From Oscarella lobularis (Eukaryota > Porifera > Homoscleromorpha > Homosclerophorida > Oscarellidae): a DNA stretch of 64,000 nucleotides. The stretch is taken from positions 1,798,001 to 1,862,000 of the forward strand of contig NC_089192.1 of the NCBI RefSeq assembly GCF_947507565.1, read 5' to 3'. Made by a program: the position numbers and the translations under genes. The notes below the pieces were generated by a model. It was not told where the DNA came from. It did no database searches and was given only the letters and a program-made list of their open reading frames with translations. This document shows, piece by piece, positions 21,400 to 32,858 of this stretch; position 1 is the stretch's first letter, and each line of letters starts with the position of its first letter.

Positions 21400-21518
21400 C
21401 AAAAATGACAGAAGAGTCGTTTACTATGTTCCTCGAGAGCTCGAAAGGCAGCGAGAAGGAGAAACTTTGTTATGGCGATCTATCAGCTTTCTCATCCATC
21501 AGGAATAGGAGATTTTGA
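21400..21518 (+). pseudogene. IRP1/aconitase first-exon fragment (2)
   Basis: MTEESFTMFLESSKGSEKEK, then LCYGDLSAFSS, corresponds to MAEKSFSKYIKRLEGSDKAE and FRYYDLLAFAGD at 26037. Only the first exon is present. The next unit begins immediately after (about 21516). Confidence 0.55.
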
Positions 21519-21695
21519 ATATAGCTATAAACGTAGACCGCCAATGAATCCAATGCCTGTAACTAAATGTTCAATTCGAATAATTGAGACTATATCATTA
21601 TTTATTTTTATTTAGATTTCCGCTTCTGAGTGCGGATTTCGCGCTGAAACTTCTCTGATCACGTGACTTTGAATTGTTTGTTCACGAGCTTTGAT

Positions 21696-21707
21696 TGCGC
21701 ATGCGCA
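21696..21707. promoter_or_regulatory. NRF1-type palindrome upstream of Kelch-kinase gene 2
   Basis: Perfect TGCGCATGCGCA, 356 bases before the start codon at 22063, in the same relative place as in gene 1. Confidence 0.55.
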
Positions 21708-22062
21708 CTTTTATTTGTTTTAATGATTCTTTTTAGAAGATTGGCTGTGTGCATCGCATCAATTTATGGCAGCAAGTCGTTTTGCATACTCCCATTGTTC
21801 GTTCACGTGAAACGTGGTAGTGAAAATGTGCTCATGCGCACTCTCAAAGAGATTTGATCAGATTTCCTCGTTTTCCTTTCGTTTTTCGCCGTGTGTGACG
21901 CACGACATCGATTCGTTGGTGTCGTTTGATCGAAGGATTGTCTCGTTGATCTTGAAAAGGTATTTTTGAGATATTTTTGAAGGGGCGTTCTCTCGATTGG
22001 GGCGTGTCTCTAGAATCGCATTCGTTCTGTCTTCTTCGATCGACGGCGTTTTCAGTTGAAAG

Positions 22063-25000
22063 ATGTCTTCCACGGGTCCCTCATCTCGACAGGGACACGT
22101 CGCTGCCATTATCGATCAAGAGATGCTTCTTTGGGGAGGAAGAGCGATGAGAGAATCGACAGGAGATCCGTTCTTCTGCTCTCACGATGTTATCGAGTAT
22201 TTGAATCTTTCGACGAGTGAATGGAATCAGCGACGAGCAATATCGAACATTCCCCAATCCGACCTTCCTCATCCATGTGCCCATGCACGCACGAATCGGT
22301 GTAGTCCGAAATCGGGACATTTATCAATTTGGTGGTTATTACTATTCGTCTGATGGCCGTCCTGTCTATTCAAAGGATGTTCACAAATTGGATGGATCGA
22401 CGTTTGAATGGCAACGAATCCCTTCCAATGACGAATCAACGCCCAGCGGGAGAGCGAACCATGGAATGTGCGTGTTGGGGAAGACAGGAGACGAACATCT
22501 CGTCATGATGGGCGGATTAGGAGAAACGATTGTTTCACCAATACCAGACGGATCTCAATTCATTCCTGATTCAAAATATCCTGACGTGGGGTGGAACAAT
22601 GAAGCTTGGTTGTTTTCCATCCTAAAGAGTGAGTGACGTGTAAAATTATTATGAATTCAGTTTAGACATTTGTTTGAAGGGAATTGGATTCCAGCTCATT
22701 GCACAGGAAAAAAACCACTTCCTCGAGCCGGACATTCCTTCAATACAGTTGATTTTAATCGGGCTATTCTTATTGGTGGTTTTGATGATACAAAGTATTT
22801 CGATGATATTTATGTTTTTCATTTGAACTCAATGGTAAATTGTTTGTTTGTATTTGTTTGTTGATATTCTAATTTGTTTATGTAGGAGTGGATCCAAGTT
22901 TATTTGGATGGACCACATCATTTTCTTCCCTTATATGGTCATTCGACTAAAGTTGTTGATATTCCCGGATTAGGACCATGTGCTATCGTCTTATGGGGAG
23001 AGACCAATGGCAATAGAATGGTCTCTATTGCTCATTTCATTGTCATTGATTCTCGACAATGTCATAAAGTACTGACAAATATTTAATATCATTACTCTAA
23101 TTTTTTTTGATTATTTTTATACAGGTTACGTTGGCCAATGAAGTCATACAAACTATATATCAGTCTACTTGTTTTCTATTGAGAAAAGGAGATCTATTTC
23201 TAATTCGATTCGGAGGAACAAAAGATTTGGAATCATGGAAACCTGTGGCTCTGTTAGACATTTTAACATTCGGTAAATCAATCAAATTTTGTTTCATGTT
23301 GGAAACCGTGTTTAATTAGATTTGAAATCAGATGGCTTTAAAGGTATTTCCGAGAATTCATGGCGTGTCTCAGAGGTACTGTGTGTTCCTAATCAATACA
23401 TATATAATAACGATGATATCTTTTTTTGTGTAGAGCTTGGCGTCATGCTCGCTTTATCGTCCAATAGCCGATCCTCGTGACAAAGAGCAGGAACAAGTAA
23501 CTAGTATTTACACATAGAATTATTAATTTATCCTATCCATCTCGAGATATCTCTTCTTGACCGTTCTCTCCAAATTGAGCTAGACGAACTTACGTACGAC
23601 GAAACAGAATGCGTTGGCTCCGGTGCATACGGAGAAGTTTTCAAAGCGACACTGAAAAAGAACGAAAAAGAACAAACTGTCGCTGTCAAAGTCTTCAGCA
23701 ATTTTAGAAGATTAAGAAATACAAAGTGAGTCAATTTCTCCCTAACCAGTAATGTCTAATATGCTTATCTTTTTTTAAAGAGATTGCGACGATTTCAAGA
23801 AGGAAGCATCAATTCTTCTCCGAATCGCACCTCATCGATTTATTGTCAATTTAATTGGACTCTGCACAGTTCCCCGACACTACGCTCTCGTAACGGCGTT
23901 TGTGAGCGGAGGAAACTTGCATGAGATCCTCTCTTCCGATGATGCGGCGATTCAAAGGATGGAGGTGAGAATAACGATTGCAAAACAAATTGCAATTGGT
24001 ATGGTTCATCTCCACTACCATCGTCCTCCTATCATCCACTACGATTTAAAAGCGGGCAATATCCTCGTCGAAAGAAAGGGTGACGACTTCATTTGCAAGG
24101 CGAGTCGCTGTGAAAGCATTCAAATTTTTCTGACGTTGCTGTTTTTGTAGATTTGTGACTTTGGTCTCTCGAAAATTGCGGATGACAGCGCTGTGACGAG
24201 CTCTCAAGCGCCTGCATCACGTCCTTCGGGCACCGTCGCCTACATCGCTCCAGAACGATATCGCGACGAATTTCACGAAGGCGGAAGTCGACGTGTAAAG
24301 ATAGAGGAAGCCAGAAAAGCCGACATATACAGCTACGGTGTCTTATTGTGGGAAATTCGCGAAAGAAGGCTACCCTACAAAGGTTAGCAAAATATTTACT
24401 GAAAGGTCTTGTCTAATTTTATGTAGGTCTACCTAAATATGCTATTCATCTGAAAGGGGTGCCAGACTTCCCGAGGGACAAGCAGCGTCCCAAGCTCCGC
24501 CACACTACAATAGCCTTTTGTATAAGTGCACCGATTTGAGTCCCGACGCGAGGCCAACGTTTCGAGAAGCGGTTTGTATACTAGAAGGCGACACGAGTGT
24601 CCCATTGGTATGTGCAGAATCAATACAATTATGGTGATTACATTTTTTGTGTAGAGCTTGAAGTCGTGTCCACTTCCGTGTCCAATAACCAATTCTGATG
24701 ACGCAGAGCTAGAACAAGTATTCAGCTTTACACGGAAGTGCGTACCTGTTTCTAATATCAACTCTAGGCACTTGTAGGGGATCTCATAATTGAGCGAGAC
24801 GAACTGATATACGACGAAGCGGATGATTTCATTGGCTCGGGCGGATACGGGGAGGTGTACAAGGCGACACTGAAAAAGAACGAGAGAGAGCAAACGGTCG
24901 CTGTCAAAGTCTTCCATATTTTTAGAAGAAGAAGAGAAAAACAGTAAGTTTACATCTTTCTTGCAAATAAGTCTTATTTTTTCATTAATTAAGAGAGCTC

Positions 25001-25870
25001 GAAGATTTTGAGAAGGAATCATCCATTCTTCTCCGAATCAAACCTCATCGTTTCATCCTCGAATTGATTGGACGTTGCACCAACGTCAGATACTACGCTC
25101 TTATAACGGCCTTTGTAAGCGGAGGCAACTTGCACCAGCTCCTCTCTTCTGATAATGAAGCTATTCAAAGGATGGAGGTGAGAATAACGATTGCCAAGCA
25201 AATTGCCATCGGTATGGTTCATCTCCACTACAATCGTCCTCCTGTCATTCACTACAACCTAAAATCCGACAATATTTTAGTTGAAAAACAAGGCGATGAC
25301 TTCGTTTGCAAGGTTAGTTGCAGGGGAAGCTATAGACTGAAAGCTGGCTGATAATCAAGTTTGTGTTTTTTAGATTAGCGGTTTTGTCCTCTCCAAAATG
25401 TCTATTTTCGGTGAGGTTACGAGCTATCAATCAGCTGGCTCGTTTCCTTCAGGCACTGTCGCTTACATCGCTCCTGAGCGATATCGAGTTGATTCTCACG
25501 AAGGCGGAGAGAGGCGTGTGAGATTAGAAGAAGCACGAAAAGTCGACGTCTACAGCTACGGAGTTTTATTGTGGGAAATTCGTGAGAAAACGCGACCGTA
25601 CAAAGGTTAGAAAAACCAATTATTAGACCAGAATAATTGTTTTGTGTAGGTTTAGCAGAAAGGGTAATTCATCTCAAAGCTGAGCAGGGTCACAAATTGC
25701 TTGAAGGAACAGCAGCATCAGAAGCACCGTCATATTATAATGTTCTTTTGGAAAAGTGTCAGGATTGCAATCCACGTGTGAGACCGACGTTCCGAGAAGC
25801 TGTTTGGACATTGCAAGGCGATACCAGCGTTCTAATGCCTGCAAAGGACGGAGCTTGTTGTATTTCTTAA
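22063..25870 (+). pseudogene. Kelch / TKL kinase / pseudokinase fusion gene 2
   Basis: Kelch exons: 22063-22628, 22680-22834, 22885-23068, 23125-23272, 23332-23375 and 23434-23496. Kinase a: 23547-23725, 23781-24099, 24151-24382 and 24427-24607, with GSGAYGEVFKA, HYDLKAGN, CDFG and DIYSYGVLLWE. A second linker exon (24655-24717) then joins in frame to kinase b: 24768-24943, 24994-25312, 25374-25605 and 25650-25870. Kinase b keeps GSGGYGEVYKA and VAVKVF. It has HYNLKSDN where Asp is needed, and ISGFVL where CDFG is expected, so it should be catalytically dead. It ends CCIS, a CaaX-like tail. Two frame breaks are seen: a 4-base repeat (gcac twice) near 22287 and a 7-base loss near 24457. The intron after 24099 starts with GC. 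Whether a protein is made is uncertain. Confidence 0.75.
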
Positions 25871-26036
25871 ATCGATATTGACAGTGTATTTTTATCAGTG
25901 TGACTAATTTTATGACGTAACGAGAGCGCACTGGGATCGTCACGTGACTGTGACGTGGGTGATCACAACGGGATCACAATTTCTCGCCTCATTTTCTAGT
26001 CGTAGGCTGTCTTCATAGCTTTGAACGACATCGAAA

Positions 26037-27895
26037 ATGGCAGAAAAGTCGTTCTCGAAGTACATCAAACGCTTGGAAGGCAGCGATAAAGCGGAATTTC
26101 GCTATTACGATCTATTAGCGTTCGCAGGCGATCGTCTAGGTAAGTCGGAAGCTTCTATACTAAACTAGACACCATTTCGACCTTCGTTGTTTTTCTTTGG
26201 GGGATTTGGTATGGATGGAACTTGGAAGCCTATCTACGTTGGACTCATTTGTGGAAGGAATATGGCTTTGAAGAGAGTCAAGATCCCGTCTATTCTAAGG
26301 TATGATACTATAATAAGAGTGAGAATCAAGATTATATATTTTTGTCTTTAGATTGTTGAGTTTGATTTGGGTACAGTTGTGGCCATTGTGTCTGGCCCAA
26401 GGAAACCAAAGGATAGAGTCTCAGTAGAAAAACTCAAAGCAGAACTGTCAGCATGTCTCATCAAAAATGTATGTAAATCTCAGAATTTGATGATAATGAA
26501 TGTGATGGTGTCTCTATAAAAGGAACTGAATGGATTTGGAGTTCTTCCCCAAGACATTCCCAAATCAATTTTATTTGCTTTAGATAAGAAAGAATTTGCA
26601 TTGCAACATAGACGCCATTAATTAATTAAATAAATAAATTATCTTCCTTTAGGATCTGTTGTTGTGGCTGCTATGTCTAGTTGCACCAATGCCAGTAATC
26701 CTTCAGTTATGCTTGGAGCAGGTCATAGTATGTTTCCTAGTTATTTGAGATTATCTTTGTGATTGACTCTCTTTCAGGTCTTCTGGCTAAGAGAGCTATT
26801 GGGTGTGGACTCTCTGTTCCCGTCTACATACAGACAAGTCTATCTCCCGGGTCTTCATCTCTCATAAACCATTATCTGGATAAAAGTGGAATCATTCCCT
26901 TCTTGAGCCAACTGGGGTAAAGAAAAAGATAAATTTCATATACAAGATGATAATTTTTTTATGTTTTTCAAGATTCAATCTCTCTACTGAGAAAAACTCG
27001 TGTCTTTCTCTTCCAATAACAGAGTCCATAGAAAAGGTATCAAGTCAAAAATTAATATATGATTTAATGTTTTTTTTTTTCTAAGCAGACATTGTTGCTG
27101 TGGGTGTCCTCTCCGGAAAGCGGAATTTCGAAGAGCGCGTGAATCTACCTCGCGTCTCCTCTGCTCGTCATTGCCTACGCTTTGGCTGGGGCTGTGCTCA
27201 TCGATTTCAGGGATGAGCCTCTGCGAAGGAATTGCCACGGCGACGCTGTCTATCTCTAAGATATTTGGCCCAGTCGAAAGGATATCCAGGATGTGGAGAG
27301 GGAGGCAGTTGTTACGGCTTTGTGTGCGGAAGTCAAAGCGAGAATACGCGTGAGTTCTATTAGAAAGTCTTGAATTCATGCATGCGTTTTAATTAGGAAG
27401 GGAATCCCATGTGGAATTCTCTGCCTTCTCACCAAGAGGTGCTGTATCCATGGGAACAGAGGTCTCTTTTCTTGAAGAAGTCGCCGTTTTTTGAAGCCAA
27501 AGAGGCAAGACCTAAGAAGATCAATACATATGATTATTGATCTGATGCTTTTAGTCATGTAACGTATTGAAAGGAGTCTTTGTGCTTCTCTGGTTGAGTG
27601 ACTCGGTGACGTCAGACCACATCAGTCCAGCCGGAAGTATTCCACGTCAGAGCCCAGCTGGAAATTATCTCAAATCTCAAGGTAGGTCTATATAAGTAGA
27701 TGTGGTATTCATAAATTTCTTTATTAGGTTGTGTCCTTGTGAGTTTAATTCGTACGGTGATCGTCGTGGGCACTGTGACGTCATGGCGAGAGGGACATTC
27801 TCTCATCCAAAATTGGTCAATAAATTGACTGGGACACTGGCCTCCAAAACGCTTTACGTCCCAAAAGGAGATACAGTAAGAAAATTCTCATAAAA
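26037..27895 (+). pseudogene. IRP1/cytosolic aconitase-like pseudogene
   Basis: The first exon (MAEKSFSKYIKRLEGSDKAE, FRYYDLLAFAGDRL) joins in frame, after loss of the intervening exons, to one reading WNLEAYLRWTHLWKEYGFEE. Then follow [80 protein letters not shown] and EFNSYGDRRGHCDVMARGTF. These are signatures of the iron-regulatory-protein/aconitase family; SCTN holds a cluster-ligand cysteine in active members. A frame break near 27145 and a stop at about 27258 interrupt it. The exon that should hold the other two cluster cysteines is not intact, and the end is cut off by a Helitron-family copy. It cannot make a working enzyme. Confidence 0.8.
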
Positions 27896-27965
27896 CTGCT
27901 GTATTTTATAGGCTTACCGAAGTTGTCATAAATCTGCTGTATTTTATAGGCGTACCGAAGTTGAG
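27895..27965 (+). repeat. Short tandem duplication (~37 bases)
   Basis: The segment reading ataaa(a/t)ctgctgtatttta plus the following taggc(t/g)taccgaagttg occurs twice in tandem at the broken end of the IRP1-like pseudogene. Confidence 0.75.
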
Positions 27966-28242
27966 TTTATCGATGAAAAGCTCGGATCAGGTGCTTATGC
28001 AGGTGGTTAAGCAGAACGTAACTCTCTATATCAAAGCACATCTTTCTTTTCCTTTTTCAGACGTGTGCATTTCCTTCTGGCACAGCATGCAAGTGGAAAA
28101 ATTGCATGAACTCATCACAACGGACAATACTATTCCCTTGTTATTGTATAATAATTTTTCACTGCGTTGCGTAATCAGGTGACTTATACTTTAAGCGGGA
28201 AGCATTGTTTTAGTTGCTCATACCTTTTTTCTTTATCACGTG

Positions 28243-30322
28243 CTAGAAACTCGTTTGAAATCATTTTGGTGACGTTCTTGCTCAAGCGTGTTATCTACTC
28301 CCAAAGACCTCCGAGGCCAATGAGGTGAAAGAGGCCGTACCTCTATAGCAGGGGCCGATAGAGTTGGCTTCCCCACTATGGCGAGACGCGGTGGGTCACA
28401 ATAGCGGTCCCCTTGGATAACATGGGTGGCGGACTCACATCCGAGGACGCTTCACTCCCAAGGCCCATCGCCGAGGCCAATCGAGGATAAAGAGGCCGTA
28501 CCCCGTGCTTCGTGGGTCAACCGAAGCTCCGGGCTCCGTGTCCACCAGGGGGCGTGGGTGAATCGCCCTCCCAACCTGAATACGCCGAAAGGACGATCGT
28601 TTGTAGCGCGAAATAACTTCCGGTTTACTTCCGTGTTTATTAAATACAAAAATTATTTTCTCGTCTATTTTACATTGCGTCGCGCCGCGCCCTAACAATA
28701 AAGAAACGCACGCGCAAAACATCCTTCCTCCCCTAAACCCCAACTGCGTAGAGCAAGAAGTGCACCATGCAATAAAACAGCACGTCCTCTGTGCTTCTGC
28801 AACGATTCATAGTGGAAGCGCTGCAGCATCGGATGATTGCATCACGGCACGATGAAATGATCATTATAGGCACGTCTATTTCCCAATTACGGCGACAAGA
28901 AAAACGCAATCCAAATACGGACCCTTCACAACTGACCTACCGCGGCACCGACCCAGTAGGTCACAACTTCATCACCACTTCCAGAGGTAGCCGCACCTGC
29001 GTCCACAGCCACTAATGCGTTACGATCTAGATATTGCTCGCCGATAAGCATGTGACACTAGCGAATTTCTCTCTCCTCTATGAGGAGCGCTACTCGAGAT
29101 GTAAGATGATACATAGAGGCTCCTGCGATCGAGCAACCATCAAGCGATCGCAGAGGCCACTGTAAGCTTATCTTGATCAGCGGCGACAATTTACTCAAAT
29201 AGACGGCGATTCTATTCTCCCTAGCACGAACCGACCCTAAACAAAACACACGTAAAAACGCTTTGACTAACTTGCCAATTTGCCAACTAAGACACTCTCG
29301 AGCAATCTCGTGTAATTTTTCAAACTGGAACTGATGGATAAGATTTCCAAGACGAAGTTGATGCTTTGAAATCGTTCAGCGTTGAAAAAAAATCCTGCTT
29401 ATGACACTTAGGTTAGCTCCAATAGGCTATTCAAGACGGCGGCTTACTGCTACATATTAGCCTGCCATGATTCCAAGCATCCAAACGTCTTACCAAGAAT
29501 CTGTGGAGCTCATCCCCCAATTCAACTAGGACGCTAATCAGCAAAGACAAAGTCAGTAAATTAAAAAAAGAGAAGACGAATGCAAGTACAAGAGATTGGT
29601 GTGTACATCACCAACTTACCAGATGATTCTCGTTTCGCTTGTTAGAGTTTCGAGCAGAGGCTACGACATTTTCTATACAAACTCCATATAAAACATTCGC
29701 AAACACACGAGAGTTTACTTAGATGTGAGTACAGTACAGTGGCACGCTCTTCGTACATTGCTGCGAGTTCACATCGATCTATAGATACATATATGACAGG
29801 CCGTTCGGGTAAACGGGTGAGGCCCCTTTTGGGGGTTCAGAATTACAAGGGCCACGGGATTTTGGCTCGCGGCGACCGCTGCGAAAATCGTGCGCTCGCA
29901 AAACTCAAACCACATGGAGACACACCTTATAGCTTTTCTTCGCGCACCGGAGAAAAGAATTCGACATACGAGGGAGGAGAAAAGAGCTTCGAAACGGCGA
30001 CGAATGAATTCGGCTCTTGGGCGATGGGGAACCACTTAGTTGCGTCGACAAACCCGTTTAACTGTAGGCATTTAGGGTACCGTTAAATGGAATATCTGCA
30101 CTCGCGTCTCGAGCTCTACCTTGCGCTTCGCAAGGCGAAAATCTGTGTGTGAGACACCTTAGGGAGCCTCACTTTTTCGTAACCACGTCAGCGGGTAGAA
30201 AAAGTGCTTTGGAAAGCATCCTACTGATAGCAGAAACGTGTCCTGCCCAAAATTGAGCGAAAACGACTACACTTCTTTGACCATTACCCGGATGAGGACA
30301 TCAACAACAAATGATACCCGGA
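28243..30322 (-). mobile_element. Helitron-family element B (Rep-less)
   Basis: Minus-strand 5' end TCCGGGTATCATT at 30322 after an A; candidate 3' CTAG at 28243-28246. It shares the GC-rich terminal segment and the 13000-14334 region with element A, but about 280 unrelated bases (28740-29015) replace the Rep gene. Those bases are shared with element C. About 270 bases beyond the CTAG (from about 27970) are also shared with C. Confidence 0.7.
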
Positions 30323-30890
30323 TAGAGGCACCAGTTGCTGATTGAGTGAACCAGTCGGTATTGCTGATTACAATGGATTCACAAAACAAAACCGCGAGGT
30401 AATTAAGCTTAGGAGAGTAGCACGTTGGAGATATCGGGGTTTCGTCCAATAATGATGTCAGTTTCACCTACAGTACAAACGGAATAGGAACACGGCATGC
30501 TGCAAATCACGTGCAAACAGAAGCCAATAACGTGTTTGTGATAGCAACACCATCAACCTATATGAATTAGCGCTTCCGCCAGACCCGCTTCGGTTATTCA
30601 ACGTGCCAGAACGAGAGGTGGGAGAAGAGGGCACTCGGGCAACGTGTTGTAAGCCTGATTTCTCTAGGATTTGGATAATGCTAGTCAGACCAAAAGACCC
30701 ACAAGCATTGTACAAATTGATCATTAATATTAGTGAATAGAAAGAAAATTACTCTGCATGTCTTTCAGAAGTCAACGGACTTCCCATGCCAATGTAACAG
30801 AAAAACAGTACTGGTAATGTAATGGCAAAATGCTATAAACATAGGTAAATAACAGCATGTAGCCTTTCAGCCAAATACTTCCACAGAGAC
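30323..30890. other. Intergenic, no gene seen
   Basis: Spacer between Helitron copy B and the minus-strand Death/phosphorylase cluster. No supported coding sequence. Confidence 0.4.
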
Positions 30891-30903
30891 AAAAGGGGAG
30901 TAT

Positions 30904-31010
30904 CACAATGAATATAGGTAGGGTCGATATTTCAGAAAGTAGCACACGAACGCAGTACCATTCCAATATTTTTTGATCAAAGCCTTCGCGGTTTAATTTT
31001 TTTGAGATAC
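30904..31010 (-). pseudogene. C-terminal remnant of a second phosphorylase-domain gene
   Basis: The minus strand reads a GTAFVCYFLKYRPYLYSL-stop tail, matching the TAFVCHLLKRRPYLFSL-stop end of the gene at 32859-34324. Flanking bases (acaatgaatataggtagggt against acaatgaaaataggtagggt) also match. Only about 100 bases survive. Confidence 0.65.
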
Positions 31011-31117
31011 GATGCTCGATACAATAATGGTGAGTAGGTAGTTACACTGTCATTGTAGGCCTAAAAATAACACTGAGACCTAGCTGTGCATACAAATTGA
31101 AGCAAAAGAAGAGATCC

Positions 31118-31378
31118 TTACCAGAAAAAAATTGAGGCTACGTCTTTTAAGTAGCCTACGTCCTTCATAGAAGAAATAAAGTGCCTGCAGGCTGCTCTTC
31201 TGCCGAATTTGTTCGCCCACGCGTCCAGCATATCTAGAGCACTTTCGTGATCGTTCCGTTTTTCTCCTAACGCATGCAGTTGGAAACGCTGGAAGGGTTT
31301 TGGTCCCAAATATCTGCCAACAAGTTTCCAAACTGGTTGAATGCGCTCAGCCGCTCGAAGTATTTCGGGTCCAGTCAT
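31118..31378 (-). CDS. Death-domain exon (gene fragment)
   Basis: One open minus-strand exon reads MTGPEILRAAERIQPVWKLV, then GRYLGP, LGEKRNDHESALDMLDAWAN, KFGRRAACRHFISSMKDVGY and LKDVASIF. The order of Trp, the helix-rich spacing, the DMLDAW motif and the final helix fit a Death domain. The upstream exon connection is unclear. It may be the C-terminus of the gene whose pieces lie at 31735-32780, or a duplicated fragment. Confidence 0.55.
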   Translation of the reverse strand: MTGPEILRAAERIQPVWKLVGRYLGPKPFQRFQLHALGEKRNDHESALDMLDAWANKFGRRAACRHFISSMKDVGYLKDVASIFFW

Positions 31379-31734
31379 TGCGGTTCATTATGGTAGTCCT
31401 CATCAAATAGAGAAGAGATTTCTGCAAGAAAAGTACTACTGAAATATATTTATAATGGCGATGCATGCCTTCGTCTTCACCTGTGAAAGGAGCAGACCGA
31501 GGCCCAGTTTTGTCCTCAACACGAGGCCCTAAAACTAAATTATTTAAACAACCAATCACTTTGGAAATCTGCTGTCTTCTAAAGGCGGAAGGAGAACTAG
31601 TCCGAATGAAAGCCAAGTCTTTTCTTGGCCCTATCGTTTTTTTTGAGAGTGAAAAGCATCAGTGCGACTCGTATAATCATTTCTTGTTACCTCATCAGCA
31701 GGGAGTTCTGTAGCTCCATCTTCACTCAAAAGGG

Positions 31735-32780
31735 CTAAGAAACACGGATATTCAGATTGCCTTGCAGCATCGGCCAGGGAGTGTGCTGTGGCGCTGAGTT
31801 ACTCCATGTAGAAAGACGTTTATCTGCCGTCTTGCGTTCCACCTGGTCAGCTTCTGCATGACAAGCCCGCAAATTCTCTTTCAAAGCTTCTTTTCCTGCA
31901 CTTTCTTTCTTCAAAAAGTTTATTATACCACAGCATGTCTTGTAGGATACGAAGTCAATGTGGTTATGACGAGGAGCAAGAAGATCTCGTACATTGTCTA
32001 CAACCGTTTCCTTTCTATCCGAATCGCTAGACTTTGTTGAAGTCTCTATCTTCTTGTCAATAGTTGCTTTTTTGTACGCCAGAGGAGACTCTTTCAGCTG
32101 TTTTAATTTGGTAAAGCCGATGTACCAGAGACGGCTACCCGTCACATGACTCCATTTTTGAAGAATTTCTTTTCCGGTTTTTATTAGATTATTAAGAAGT
32201 TTGAAACATTCCCGCTCTTCTAGAATGAATCGGACCACACACTACGAAATCCAATGCTTTATCCTGCTCTTGTAATGTTATCATTCCTTCCACTATAGAA
32301 CCGTCTATAGTGTATCATCAACCAAACGACAGGCTCTAAGCCATGAAAACACATTGCGAACGTTGGCACTGAAGAAACGGCATTGTTCCTGGAGTGATTA
32401 TGTTCGTCTCTCTAGCTCGTCTCAGTCGACGCCCAACGCAAATCGTCATCTCAGGATTTTCACACCACACACCAGATGGACTTTTCTCCTCCAGCAGAGC
32501 TGAAAACCGATAAGTGTTTCATTTACTAGGAAGCTCATAGCAAATTTCCAAAAGGCACAGGTGCCGAAATGGTTCGTCTGTGTTTTTCCATTTTCGCTTT
32601 TCGAAGGCTTCAAGTGCACTCTGGATGTCATCATGTAGCTGTTCCGGGGGGGAGAGCAGACAAGAAAAACTTGAAAAGCCGAATTCGAAGGACACAAAAG
32701 CGGACCAATGATATTCTGACATAATTAAGTTAGATCCAAAATGATCGGACTGTCCTGAGTAACATGTCACCAACACGTGA
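31735..32780 (-). pseudogene. Unrecognised multi-exon gene pieces upstream of the Death exon
   Basis: Coding-like minus-strand segments include PEQLHDDIQSALEAFEKRKW near 32600, FSALLEEKSPSGVWCENPEM near 32480, and a lysine-rich stretch at 32238-31800 (LLNNLIKTGKEILQKW). A short piece near 31740-31800 (ATAHSLADAARQSEYPCFLA, then LLSEDGATELPADE) resembles an ankyrin unit and sits in another frame from the segment before it. I cannot join these into one clean reading frame and do not assign a function beyond possible relation to the ankyrin/Death genes nearby. Confidence 0.35.
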
Positions 32781-32858
32781 GTAAATGCAAAATATTGCTA
32801 CAGAAATCGCCAAAAACTCGATGAGCAGTTTTTACAGCTAGAGAACAAAGGGAGTATA

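Noticed and set aside
27970-28020. Apparent kinase glycine loop (KLGSGAYAG) next to the IRP1-like pseudogene
   Set aside because: The following exon shows no kinase motif and the frame stops at once; the stretch is part of the segment shared with Helitron copy C.
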